Shown here: one piece after another, positions 1-7,418 of the stretch
Layout of the letters: every line of letters starts with the position of its first letter
Position numbering within the stretch: position 1 is the first letter of the stretch
Assembly: GCA_001557035.1 (NCBI GenBank)
Contig: LSKJ01000518.1
Location: 1 to 17,556 of the forward strand
Length of the DNA stretch: 17,556 nucleotides
From: Rhodospirillaceae bacterium CCH5-H10
GTDB taxonomy: Bacteria > Pseudomonadota > Alphaproteobacteria > Reyranellales > Reyranellaceae
Direction of reading: 5' to 3'
The notes under the pieces: generated by a model
The model's input: the letters and a program-made list of their open reading frames with translations, nothing else
The model's database searches: none
Told to the model about the DNA's origin: nothing
Made by a program: the position numbers and the translations under genes

Positions 1-188
1 GCGACGAGCCGGCTACACCAGTTGCCGAAGCCGTCGCGATAGCGCTTGATGGTGACGGCGGGTTCGATCGTGAGCTGATCGGGCTGGATGATGTCGGGCG
101 CGCGCGTATGATGAGCGCCCAGGATCATGATCATTGGCGTGGGTTGGGGGAAGTCGTAGACGATCTCGTAGCCAATGCGGATCTTCAT
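1..188 (-). CDS. Transglutaminase-like protein, N-terminal fragment (cut by window edge)
   Basis: Only the first 62 codons are present; the gene runs off the left edge. The translation begins MKIRIGYEIVYDFPQPTP and reaches RYRDGFGNWCSRLV, which I recognise as the N-terminal beta-rich domain found before the catalytic core in bacterial transglutaminase-like proteins. The catalytic Cys-His-Asp core would lie outside the window, so activity cannot be judged. The ATG at 188-186 is preceded by AGGAG about eight bases upstream, which supports this start. It lies 42 bases downstream of another transglutaminase gene on the same strand, with only a weak 5-bp GGGCC/GGCCC hairpin (216-228) and no T-run between them, so the two are probably co-transcribed. 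Such proteins may act as cysteine proteases or amide-forming enzymes; the substrate is unknown. Confidence 0.75.
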   Translation of the reverse strand, partial: MKIRIGYEIVYDFPQPTPMIMILGAHHTRAPDIIQPDQLTIEPAVTIKRYRDGFGNWCSRLV

Positions 189-230
189 CCGGCCGTCTCC
201 TGAAGCAGAATGTATGGGCCGGAGGCCCGG

Positions 231-1115
231 TCAGGTCGTCGCGGATGCGTTCGGCGTTACGCTGACATGCACTTCCATTCCGAGCGTGTCGGACCGGGAG
301 CCGACGAAGGTGCCGTGCAGCGGTGTCGCCTGATCGGGATCGCGCACGACCGCCACCGTAACGAGGCTGGCCTTGCCAACGTTGCCGCTGGTTGGATCGA
401 AATCGATCCAACCGGTGCCGGGCAGGTAGACCTGCGCCCAGGCGTGGGTCGCCCCATGTGCCTCCGTCGGTGCCACATTGGGCATCGTGGCGAGGTAACC
501 GGACGCGAAGCGGGCGGCCAGGCCCAGCGAGCGGGCGGCATCGATCATGAGCAGGGCGAAGTCGCGACAGCTGCCGTGGCCGAGTTGCAGCGTTTCGGCG
601 GGTGCCTGGACGCCCTTGGCCTCGCGCCGGCGATAGAGAAAGCCTTCGTGGATGCCCTGGGAGAGGCGTGTCAGGAGTTCGAGGGCAGGGATCTGGCCGT
701 CCATGGGCAGGAATCGGCGGGCCCATTGGGCGACCGCGTCATCGGTCCCGATATCGTGGCGACGGATACAATGGGCCAGGTCGCTCATCTCGTCGTCGCC
801 GTAGTCGACCGGAAAGATGGCCGCAGCATCGTCGAGGCCCGGATGCAGGGCGTCGTCGGGTGAATGTTCGACGCTGACGATGCTCGCGAAAGTGAGCTCG
901 GTGGCGACGCTGGCGAACTCGGCAATGGCTATGTGATTGCCGAAATCGTCCTGCTCGTAACGCAGGCTGGAGGGGGCGGGATTGATCTCGAGGCTGGCCT
1001 CGATCACGCGCTGATCGTGCGAGTCGCGGGGCCGCAGCATCATGCGGTGTTCGCCGAAGGCGACCGGGTGCCGGTATCGATAGGTCGTGACGTGCCGGAT
1101 CGTCAGTGACCGCAT
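231..1115 (-). CDS. Transglutaminase-like family protein (294 aa)
   Basis: Full-length bacterial transglutaminase-like protein. Residues 1-90 form the N-terminal beta-rich domain (starting MRSLTIRHVTTYRYRHPV and including RYEQDDFGNH near 52-61). The papain-like transglutaminase core follows at about 150-245, with all three catalytic elements visible: Cys183 in GSCRDFA, His224 in THAWAQVY and Asp240 in FDPTSG. No signal peptide or membrane segment is seen, so it is probably cytoplasmic. The reading frame extends upstream to 1208, but that extension would overlap the terminator hairpin of the preceding gene; the ATG at 1115 has AAGGGAGA just upstream and matches the usual family start. It is followed by a second transglutaminase-type gene. 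In other bacteria such pairs often sit with alpha-E (DUF403) and ATP-grasp genes, which may lie beyond the left edge. Substrate unknown. Confidence 0.88.
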   Translation of the reverse strand: MRSLTIRHVTTYRYRHPVAFGEHRMMLRPRDSHDQRVIEASLEINPAPSSLRYEQDDFGNHIAIAEFASVATELTFASIVSVEHSPDDALHPGLDDAAAIFPVDYGDDEMSDLAHCIRRHDIGTDDAVAQWARRFLPMDGQIPALELLTRLSQGIHEGFLYRRREAKGVQAPAETLQLGHGSCRDFALLMIDAARSLGLAARFASGYLATMPNVAPTEAHGATHAWAQVYLPGTGWIDFDPTSGNVGKASLVTVAVVRDPDQATPLHGTFVGSRSDTLGMEVHVSVTPNASATT

Positions 1116-1164
1116 GAGGTCTCCCTTGGCCTCATCAAGCACGTTTCGAGCCAACTCGACAGCA

Positions 1165-1198
1165 CAAACGAAACAAGGCGGCCCGGAGGCCGCCTTGT
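1165..1198 (-). terminator. Rho-independent terminator after aldehyde dehydrogenase
   Basis: A perfect 11-bp inverted repeat, ACAAGGCGGCC (1173-1183) and GGCCGCCTTGT (1188-1198), encloses a 4-base loop. On the minus strand the stem is followed by a T-rich run, TTTCGTTTG. It begins about 20 bases past the stop codon of the aldehyde dehydrogenase, so that gene ends its transcript here. The transglutaminase gene just downstream must then have its own promoter in 1116-1164, where I see no consensus match, or depend on read-through. Confidence 0.85.
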
Positions 1199-1219
1199 CG
1201 GTGTTCAACAGCAGACGGT

Positions 1220-2719
1220 TCAGCCGAGCTGGATCCAGGTCGTCTTCATCTGCGTGAACTTGTCGAAGGCGTGCAGCGACTTGTCACGGCCGTTGCCCGA
1301 CTGCTTGTAGCCGCCAAAGGGCGTGGTGATGTCGCCGCCGTCGTAGGTGTTGACCCACACCGAGCCCGCGCGCAGGGCCTTCGAGAACTTGAAGGCCTTG
1401 TTGATGTCGGCGGTGAAGATCGCCGAGGCGAGGCCGTAGATCGTGTCGTTGGCGACGGTGAGGGCCTGCTCGGCATCTTTGACCGGGATGACCGAGAGGA
1501 CCGGTCCGAAGATCTCTTCCTGGGCAATCTTCATCCTGTTGTCGACATTGTCGAACACGGTCGGCTCGATGAACGAGCCGGCATTGTCGATGTGCACCTG
1601 CTTGCCGCCCATGGCGAGCTTGGCGCCTTCCTTCTGGCCGGCGTCGATGTAGCCCATGACGCGCTTGGTCTGGTTCTCGTCGACCATGGCGCCCATCTGC
1701 GTCTTGGGGTCGAGCGGGTCGCCCGGCATCATCTTCTGGCCGATCGCCATGACCTTGGCGAGGAACTCGTCCTTGATCTTGTCCTCGACGATCAGGCGCG
1801 AGCCGGCGGTGCAGACTTCGCCCTGGTTGAACCAGATGCCGAACGCCGTGCGGCGGGCGGCGACGTCGAGGTTCGGGGCGTCGGCGAGCACGATGTTCGG
1901 CGACTTGCCGCCGCACTCGAGCCAGACCTGCTTCATGTTCGATTCGCCGGAGTACTTCAGGAAGTACTTGCCGACCTCGGTCGACCCGGTGAAGGCCAGC
2001 ACGTCGACGTCCATGTGACGGCCGAGCGCCTGGCCGGCGGTCTCGCCGAAGCCCGGCAGCACGTTGAACACGCCCTCGGGAATGCCGGCTTCGGCCGCCA
2101 GTTCGGCGAGACGCAGCGCGGTGAGGGGCGACTGTTCGGCGGGCTTCAGGATGACCGAGTTGCCGGCGGCCAGCGCGGGCGAGATCTTCCAGCAGGCCAT
2201 CAGCAGCGGGAAGTTCCACGGCACGACGCAGGCCACGACGCCGGCGGCCTCGCGCGTGATCATGGCGATGACGTTGCCCGGGGTCGGGGCGACCTCGTCG
2301 TAGATCTTGTCGATGGCTTCGCCGAACCACTGCACGGTGTTGGCCGAGCCGGGAATGTCGACGGTCGTGGAGAAGGCGATCGGCTTGCCCATGTCGAGCG
2401 TCTCGAGCAGGGCCAGCTCCTCGCGGTTCTTCATCATGAGGTCGGCCAGCTTCAGCATGATGCGCTTGCGCTGGGCCGGCGCCATGTTGGCCCAGGTGCC
2501 CTTCTCGAAGGCGACGCGCGCGGCTTTCACGGCGGCATCGACGTCGGCCTGCTCGCAGGCGGCGACCTGGGTCAGGACCTGGCCGGTCGCGGGATTTATG
2601 CAGTCGAAGGTCTTGCCGGTCAGCGACGCCATGAACTTGCCGCCGATGAAGGCCTGGTTCCGGTAGCTGAGGCCGCCGATGCGGCCTTTCCAGTCGTCGC
2701 GCGAAAGCTGGGCGCTCAT
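1220..2719 (-). CDS. NAD(P)-dependent aldehyde dehydrogenase, PuuC-like
   Basis: Full-length (499 aa) member of the aldehyde dehydrogenase superfamily, which oxidises aldehydes to carboxylic acids with NAD(P)+. The signature elements are in order: PWNFPLLM at 167-174, the nucleotide-loop FTGSTEVG at 243-250, the general base Glu268 in WLECGGKSPN, the catalytic Cys303 in FNQGEVCTAGSR, EEIFGPVLSV in the C-terminal third, and the ending GGYKQSGNGRDKSLHAFDK. The overall wording resembles the gamma-glutamyl-gamma-aminobutyraldehyde dehydrogenase (PuuC) group of polyamine catabolism, but no other putrescine-pathway gene is present, so the substrate is uncertain. The ATG at 2719 follows a strong GAGGAGAGAG ribosome binding site. 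The gene is flanked by terminators on both sides (rpmG terminator upstream, its own downstream), so it appears to be a single-gene transcript. It is cytosolic by sequence. Confidence 0.92.
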   Translation of the reverse strand: MSAQLSRDDWKGRIGGLSYRNQAFIGGKFMASLTGKTFDCINPATGQVLTQVAACEQADVDAAVKAARVAFEKGTWANMAPAQRKRIMLKLADLMMKNREELALLETLDMGKPIAFSTTVDIPGSANTVQWFGEAIDKIYDEVAPTPGNVIAMITREAAGVVACVVPWNFPLLMACWKISPALAAGNSVILKPAEQSPLTALRLAELAAEAGIPEGVFNVLPGFGETAGQALGRHMDVDVLAFTGSTEVGKYFLKYSGESNMKQVWLECGGKSPNIVLADAPNLDVAARRTAFGIWFNQGEVCTAGSRLIVEDKIKDEFLAKVMAIGQKMMPGDPLDPKTQMGAMVDENQTKRVMGYIDAGQKEGAKLAMGGKQVHIDNAGSFIEPTVFDNVDNRMKIAQEEIFGPVLSVIPVKDAEQALTVANDTIYGLASAIFTADINKAFKFSKALRAGSVWVNTYDGGDITTPFGGYKQSGNGRDKSLHAFDKFTQMKTTWIQLG

Positions 2720-2763
2720 TTTCTCTCTCCTCCTCGTTGAATTGCGCGGGAGCCTATCCCACG

Positions 2764-2788
2764 AAAAAGCCGCCCGGAAGGGCGGCTT
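2764..2788 (-). terminator. Rho-independent terminator after rpmG
   Basis: A 9-bp perfect stem, AAGCCGCCC (2767-2775) with GGGCGGCTT (2780-2788), has a GGAA/TTCC tetraloop and ends in TTTTTCGT on the minus strand. It starts about 30 bases beyond the rpmG stop codon and separates rpmG from the aldehyde dehydrogenase gene, whose promoter must lie between this hairpin and 2720 or overlap it. Confidence 0.88.
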
Positions 2789-2816
2789 GTCGTCGAACCT
2801 GCAGAGCGGCAGGTCG

Positions 2817-2984
2817 CTATTTGATCTTCGATTCCTTGAACACGACGTGCTTGCGCGCGACCGGGTCGTACTTCTTGAGTTCGAGCTTCTCGGTCTTGGT
2901 GCGCGGGTTCTTCTTGGTCACGTAGAAGAAGCCGGTGTCGGCGCTGGAGATCATCTTGATCAGGATGGAAGTCGGCTTGGCCAT
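2817..2984 (-). CDS. rpmG: 50S ribosomal protein L33
   Basis: A 55-residue protein, [18 protein letters not shown] at the start, then [20 protein letters not shown] and ending [12 protein letters not shown]. This is the full length and pattern of bacterial L33, a small basic protein of the large ribosomal subunit near the tRNA exit site. It contains no cysteine at all, so it is the zinc-independent (C-minus) form, not the zinc-ribbon form used as a zinc reserve in some bacteria. The ATG at 2984 has AAGGA eight bases upstream (2993-2997). It has a good sigma-70 promoter immediately after the upstream peptidase gene and a terminator after it, so it can be expressed as a single-gene unit. Its place downstream of topA-rnr-DUF983 fits the alphaproteobacterial gene order. 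Confidence 0.96.
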   Translation of the reverse strand: MAKPTSILIKMISSADTGFFYVTKKNPRTKTEKLELKKYDPVARKHVVFKESKIK

Positions 2985-3029
2985 GGCAATTGTCCTTAAG
3001 CCCCGGAGGGCGAATTCGCAGAGGCGGGC

Positions 3030-3057
3030 AAAGTAGTCAGCGGGCGTGCCGTGTCAA
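3030..3057 (-). promoter_or_regulatory. Sigma-70-type promoter of rpmG
   Basis: On the minus strand a perfect -35 hexamer TTGACA (3057-3052) is followed after 16 bases by TACTTT (3035-3030), a fair -10 match. The predicted start lies near 3022-3024, giving a leader of roughly 40 bases that carries the AAGGA ribosome binding site. The -35 box begins only 10 bases beyond the stop codon of the S41 peptidase gene, in an 82-base spacer that contains no visible terminator, so rpmG may also receive read-through transcription. Confidence 0.7.
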
Positions 3058-3066
3058 GCGCCGAGC

Positions 3067-4665
3067 CTAGGGGCGGGCGGCGGCCTGGTACGTCGCGGAT
3101 TGCACGGCATGGGAATAAAGCGCCCGGTCGTGCAGCAGCCGCACCGCCAGATCGACGTCGGCCTCGGGCGCAGCGTCGCCCGGCGGGCAGATCTTGCGCA
3201 GGTCGGCGACCTCCTGCTGGGTCGGGTTGCGCAGCGCGTGCCAGCGCATCAGGGAGGCCTGGTTGGAATCGACCGCGGCGGTGCCGACCTTGGCGGCGTC
3301 GCCCACCTTGGAGGTGCAGATGTTGGGCAGGACGCCCAGCTCGTTCCAGGTGTAGCCGGACGGCGCCTGCAGGCGCGACCAGGTGAGGATCAATTCGCCT
3401 TCGTTGGCCAGGCGGACGACCGTCTGCACGGTGCCCTTGCCGTAGCTGGTGGTGCCGATGACGACCGCGCGCCCGCGATCTTGGAGGGCGGCCGCGACGA
3501 TTTCCGCCGCCGACGCCGAGCCGCCGTTCATCAGGACGACGATCGGCAGCTGGCCGGCGTTGGGCCGGCTGTTGGAGCTGCGATAGGTGCGCCGGCTGTC
3601 GGGGTGACGGCCGTTGGTCGAGAAAATGGTGCCGTCGCCGATGAAGACTTCCGAGACGGACTGGGCCTGGTCCAGAAGCCCGCCACGGTTCGAGCGCATG
3701 TCGATGATCACGCCCGTCAGGTCCTTGCCGATGTCGGTCCTCGCCTTGTCGAGGGCGGCCCGCAGGTTCTCGGTCGTGGCGGTATTGAAACCCGTCAGAT
3801 GGATCAGCGCCACGTCGCCGCGCCGCTCGTAGACGACCGTGGTCGGCACGATCCGGCCGCGCTTCATCGGCAGGGAAAGCTCGGCTCCCTGCGATGCGCG
3901 CAGCACGGTCATCGTGACCGGCGCGCCGACCGGGCCGCGCAGCTTGGCCACGACGTCGGAGAGCGGGCGGCCCATCATCGAGTCGCCATCGATGGATAGA
4001 ATCTGATCGCCGACCAGAACGCCGGCCCTGGCGGCGGGCGAGCCTTCCTGGACCGCCCGGATCAGGATCCGCTTTTCCTCGGTCCGCTCGACGGTGATGC
4101 CGACGCCGCCCCCACCGTCGCGCTGGAAGCGATTGTCGCGCGCTTCCTCGGGATCGGCGTAGCGGCTGTTGCGGTCGAGCTGCTTGGTCGTCGCCGTCAT
4201 CGCCTGGCGAATGAGTGCCTGACGGTCGGCCTGTTGCAGAGCGGGTGAAGCGTTGAGCGAGCCGGCCATGAGGTCGACCAGGGTGGTCCCCCAGGCACGG
4301 CCGTCGGTGGCGTCGGCGGGGGCGGGCCGGACGAGGACCTCCTTGCCATCGCGCTTCACGACGAGCGAACTGTCGCTGGCCTCGAGCACCAGGGAAGAAT
4401 CGGTGCTGGCGAAGCCCCGGTAGGCCTCGACCGAAAGATTGCGGAAATTGGGCTCGTAGAGGTGACGATCGCCGATCGCGCGATAGGCCTGGAGGACCAC
4501 CCGGTCGAAGCCGGCATCGGAAGCGACCGAGGCGCTGCGACCGTCGGGCTGACGGTCCGGCACCTCGGGCGAGGTGGCGCAGGAAACGACCAGGCACGCA
4601 GCAATGAGCGATAGGGCCGCGCGAGGCAGCATCGGACGAAGGAAAGGGAGTTGAGGCAAATCCAT
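3067..4665 (-). CDS. S41-family C-terminal processing peptidase with PDZ domain, predicted lipoprotein
   Basis: A 532-residue serine/lysine protease of the CtpA/Prc (tail-specific) family, which cuts envelope proteins near their C-termini. The start shows a signal peptide (basic n-region ending RPMLPR, then AALSLIAACLVV) with lipobox VVSC, so Cys29 would be the lipidated first mature residue. A PDZ domain lies at about 188-258 (GGVGITVERTEE to GAPVTMTVLR). The catalytic core contains IIDMRSNRGGLLDQA, the nucleophile Ser385 in GGSASAAEIV, and Lys410 with Gln414 in TSYGKGTVQ; the Ser-Lys spacing of 25 matches the family. The gene follows DUF983 closely on the same strand. The start is uncertain: the frame is open to 4785, with other ATGs at 4683 and 4632; none has a good ribosome binding site, and 4665 gives the most normal signal peptide. 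Confidence 0.87.
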   Translation of the reverse strand: MDLPQLPFLRPMLPRAALSLIAACLVVSCATSPEVPDRQPDGRSASVASDAGFDRVVLQAYRAIGDRHLYEPNFRNLSVEAYRGFASTDSSLVLEASDSSLVVKRDGKEVLVRPAPADATDGRAWGTTLVDLMAGSLNASPALQQADRQALIRQAMTATTKQLDRNSRYADPEEARDNRFQRDGGGGVGITVERTEEKRILIRAVQEGSPAARAGVLVGDQILSIDGDSMMGRPLSDVVAKLRGPVGAPVTMTVLRASQGAELSLPMKRGRIVPTTVVYERRGDVALIHLTGFNTATTENLRAALDKARTDIGKDLTGVIIDMRSNRGGLLDQAQSVSEVFIGDGTIFSTNGRHPDSRRTYRSSNSRPNAGQLPIVVLMNGGSASAAEIVAAALQDRGRAVVIGTTSYGKGTVQTVVRLANEGELILTWSRLQAPSGYTWNELGVLPNICTSKVGDAAKVGTAAVDSNQASLMRWHALRNPTQQEVADLRKICPPGDAAPEADVDLAVRLLHDRALYSHAVQSATYQAAARP

Positions 4666-4714
4666 ACCCTGCGACAACACCATAGCACAGGCCGTCGGCG
4701 GGCGGCCACGTCGT

Positions 4715-5119
4715 TCAGGCTGAGGGATCGAGGCTCCCGGCTGCAGCCTTCGGAGCGGCGATCTTCTGGGCCCAAAGCAGCGCAATTACGGCACCCTTGA
4801 TCTTGGGCAGAAGAAAAAGAGCCAGCCCGACCGAAAGCGGCAGCCACAGCAGGGCGTGCACCCAGAGCGGCGGCTCGGTTCCCCAGCGTTCGACCACGAG
4901 GACCAGCGGGACGACGATGTGGCCGACGATGAAGATGGTGAAGTAGGCCGGCGCGTCGTCGGCGCGGAAGGGTTCCAGCGCCAGGTCGCAGGAATCGCAG
5001 CGGCTCTTCATCTTCAGGTAGGAGCCGAACAGCCGACCCGTGTTGCAACGCGGGCAGCGGCCGTGCCAGCCCCTCAGCAGGGCGGTCCAGAAATCGACCG
5101 GAGGGTGCTCGTCGTTCAT
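4715..5119 (-). CDS. DUF983 family zinc-ribbon membrane protein
   Basis: A 134-residue DUF983 protein of unknown biochemical function. A zinc-ribbon is formed by two CxxC knuckles, Cys22-Cys25 (RCPRCN) and Cys41-Cys44 (RCDSCD), followed by FRADDAPAYFTIFIVGH, which is typical of the family. Two hydrophobic segments at about 58-76 and 88-106 are probably transmembrane helices. The frame is open up to 5227, but that longer version would overlap the end of rnr by more than 80 bases; the ATG at 5119 comes 22 bases after the rnr stop and matches the family start. No clear Shine-Dalgarno sequence is seen, so translation may be coupled to rnr. It keeps the conserved position after rnr in alphaproteobacteria, which suggests shared expression but does not reveal its role. 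Confidence 0.88.
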   Translation of the reverse strand: MNDEHPPVDFWTALLRGWHGRCPRCNTGRLFGSYLKMKSRCDSCDLALEPFRADDAPAYFTIFIVGHIVVPLVLVVERWGTEPPLWVHALLWLPLSVGLALFLLPKIKGAVIALLWAQKIAAPKAAAGSLDPSA

Positions 5120-5141
5120 CACGGCAAGATGGCCCCGCGAC

Positions 5142-7418
5142 TTACCTGCGTCGGCGTGACCCTTTGTCCCGTGGCGGCCCGCGATGCGCGACCGGACGCC
5201 GCGGCGGCCCACGGCGATCTTTGCCATCTGGCGAACGGAAACTGCGCGGCGTCGACTGGCGCTCCACGCGTTCGATGACGTCGACGATCTCGAACAGCAG
5301 ACCGCCCGTCGCCGTATCGGCCTCGACCAGCTTGAGTTGCAGCCGGTCTCCCAGGCCGAACGTCTCGCCGGTCCGTTCGCCGATCAGCACCTGGCGGCCC
5401 TCGTCGTGGCGGAAGAACTCCTGGCCCAGCGAGCGGATCGGGATGAGGCCATCGGCGCCGGTGCCCTCGAGCGAGGCGAACAGTCCGAAACGCGTGACGC
5501 TGCTGACGCGGCCGGGGAAGGTGGCGCCGACATGGGCCGCCATGAAGGCCGCGACGTATCGGTCCATGGCGCTGCGCTCGGCGGCGACGGCGCGGCGCTC
5601 GCACATCGACAGATGCTCGCCGAACTCGGTGAAGCGGCCTTTGTCGTCCGCGACCAGCCCGCCTTCGCCCAACCCGTAGGCCGCGATCAGGGCGCGGTGG
5701 ACGATCAGGTCCGGGAAGCGCCGGATCGGCGAGGTGAAGTGGGCGTAGCGGGCGAGGGCGAGGCCGAAATGGCCGAGATTGTCGGGGCTATAGATGGCCT
5801 GGCTCTGGCTGCGCAGCACCGTCTGGCTGACGAGCTGGGACACCGGCTTGTCTGCGACCTCGTTGAGGACCCGGTTGAGGTCGGCCGGGCGCAGGCGCTG
5901 GCCGGTCGGCACCCTGATGCCCAGCGTGCCGAGGAACTCGCGCAGCGCCTCGAGCTTGGCGAGGTCGGGCTGGTCGTGGACGCGATAGAGGCAGGGCGCG
6001 TGGCGCTGCTCCAGTGCCTGGGCGGCCGCCACGTTGGCCAGCACCATGAACTCCTCGATCAGCTTGTGGCTGTCGAGCCGCTCCCGGACGCCGATCTTCG
6101 CGATGTGCCCGTCCTTGCCCAGGGTGACCAGCCGTTCCGGCAGGTCGAGGTCGAGGGCGCCACGGGCTTCGCGGGCCGCCAGCAGGACGCGGTAGGCGCC
6201 GTAGAGCGGTCGCACGACCCGGTCCATCAGCGGCTCGATCTCGTCGTCCGGCATGCCGTTGATGGCGTGCTGTACGCGGTTGTAGGTGAGGCGCGCGGCC
6301 GAACGCATCATCGCGCGGTGGAACCTGTGGCGCTTGAGATGGCCCTCGGCGTCGATCCACATCTCGGCGACCAGCACCGGGCGATCCTCGCGCGGGACCA
6401 GCGAGCACCAGTGGTTGGAAAGCTGCTCGGGCAGCATCGGCACGACGCGATCGGGGAAATAGACCGAGGTGCCGCGGCGATAGGCGGCGCGGTCGAGCGG
6501 CCGGTCGTGGCGCACGTACCAGGCGACATCGGCGATGGCGACCAGCAGGCGCCAGCCACCGGGATGGTCGGGATCGGGTTCGGCGAAGACGGCGTCGTCG
6601 AAGTCGCGTGCATCCTCGCCGTCGATCGTGACCAGCGGCACGCCGCGCAGGTCGAGGCGATCTCCCATCGGCGCGGCTTTGGCCTTATCGGCCTCCTCCA
6701 GCGCGGCCTCGGGGAATTCGACCGGAATGTCGTTGGCGGCAATGGCGATCAGGCTGACCGTGCGCGGATCGCTCATCGGGCCGATGCGCTCGACCACGCG
6801 GGCGCGCCGCGTCAGCGACCCCCCGGTCTCCTCGATCCAGACGATGTCGCCCGGCAGGGCGCCGTTCCGGTCGTTGGGGCGCACGTCGAACTCGCGGCGC
6901 AGCTTGCGGTCGGTCGGCGTGACCAGTCCCAGCCCGTGGCGACCGTCCGGCTCCTCGTAGAGGCCGAGGATCTTCTTCGGGCCGCTGCCCAGACGGCGGA
7001 TGATCCGGGCCTCGTAGGTGTTCTTGCCGCGGCGCTTCAGGCTCGCGAGCACACGGTCGCCGACCGCCGGCGCGGGGACGGTGCGCGAGGAGGGCACCAC
7101 GACCTCGATGCGCGGCGCCGGACCGTCCTTCTCGTCGTCATGGCGGCGCGGCACGGCCAGCAGATGGCCGTCACTGTCGACCGTGACGATCTCGAGAACG
7201 GCCGTCTCGGTGAGCGCCTGCGGATCGCGGAAAGTCTTGGCGCGATCCGGCGCGATGTCGCCGGCATCGCGCAGGTCGCGCAGCAGTTCCTTCAGCTCGA
7301 TGCGCTGGTCGCCCTTCAGCCCGTAGGCGCGGGCGATCTCGCGCTTGCCGACAGGCGTTTCGCTCTCGCGGATGAAGGCCAGCAGTTCGTCGCGGGTCGG
7401 GACCTTGCCCTTAGCCAT
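5142..7418 (-). CDS. rnr: Ribonuclease R
   Basis: A 758-residue 3'-to-5' exoribonuclease of the RNase II/RNB superfamily, which degrades structured RNA. Domains in order: N-terminal winged helix (about 5-55, TRDELLAFIRESE), cold-shock-like OB domains (about 75-210), the RNB catalytic domain from about 255, and an S1 domain (about 629-715, PGRVSSVTRFGLFASLEG) with a lysine/arginine-rich tail (716-758). The magnesium-binding aspartates Asp266, Asp272, Asp274 and Asp275 are intact in TIDGEDARDFDDAV. The frame runs open upstream to 7619, but the extension is a shadow of the alanine/lysine-rich end of topA; the ATG at 7418, MAKGKVPTRDELLAF, is the family start. This ATG overlaps the topA stop by eight bases (ATGGCTAA), implying translational coupling. 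Confidence 0.96.
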   Translation of the reverse strand: MAKGKVPTRDELLAFIRESETPVGKREIARAYGLKGDQRIELKELLRDLRDAGDIAPDRAKTFRDPQALTETAVLEIVTVDSDGHLLAVPRRHDDEKDGPAPRIEVVVPSSRTVPAPAVGDRVLASLKRRGKNTYEARIIRRLGSGPKKILGLYEEPDGRHGLGLVTPTDRKLRREFDVRPNDRNGALPGDIVWIEETGGSLTRRARVVERIGPMSDPRTVSLIAIAANDIPVEFPEAALEEADKAKAAPMGDRLDLRGVPLVTIDGEDARDFDDAVFAEPDPDHPGGWRLLVAIADVAWYVRHDRPLDRAAYRRGTSVYFPDRVVPMLPEQLSNHWCSLVPREDRPVLVAEMWIDAEGHLKRHRFHRAMMRSAARLTYNRVQHAINGMPDDEIEPLMDRVVRPLYGAYRVLLAAREARGALDLDLPERLVTLGKDGHIAKIGVRERLDSHKLIEEFMVLANVAAAQALEQRHAPCLYRVHDQPDLAKLEALREFLGTLGIRVPTGQRLRPADLNRVLNEVADKPVSQLVSQTVLRSQSQAIYSPDNLGHFGLALARYAHFTSPIRRFPDLIVHRALIAAYGLGEGGLVADDKGRFTEFGEHLSMCERRAVAAERSAMDRYVAAFMAAHVGATFPGRVSSVTRFGLFASLEGTGADGLIPIRSLGQEFFRHDEGRQVLIGERTGETFGLGDRLQLKLVEADTATGGLLFEIVDVIERVERQSTPRSFRSPDGKDRRGPPRRPVAHRGPPRDKGSRRRR

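Noticed and set aside
216..228. GGGCC/GGCCC hairpin between the two transglutaminase genes
   Set aside because: Only 5 bp with no T-run on the minus strand, so not a supported terminator.
1271..2740. Long open frame (489 codons) on the plus strand opposite the aldehyde dehydrogenase
   Set aside because: Same shadow effect; no ribosome binding site or domain, and the minus strand has a complete family member.
2996..4597. Same-strand alternative frame of 533 codons within the S41 peptidase gene
   Set aside because: The translation is arginine/proline/glycine-rich without motifs; the overlapping frame has the full PDZ and peptidase signatures.
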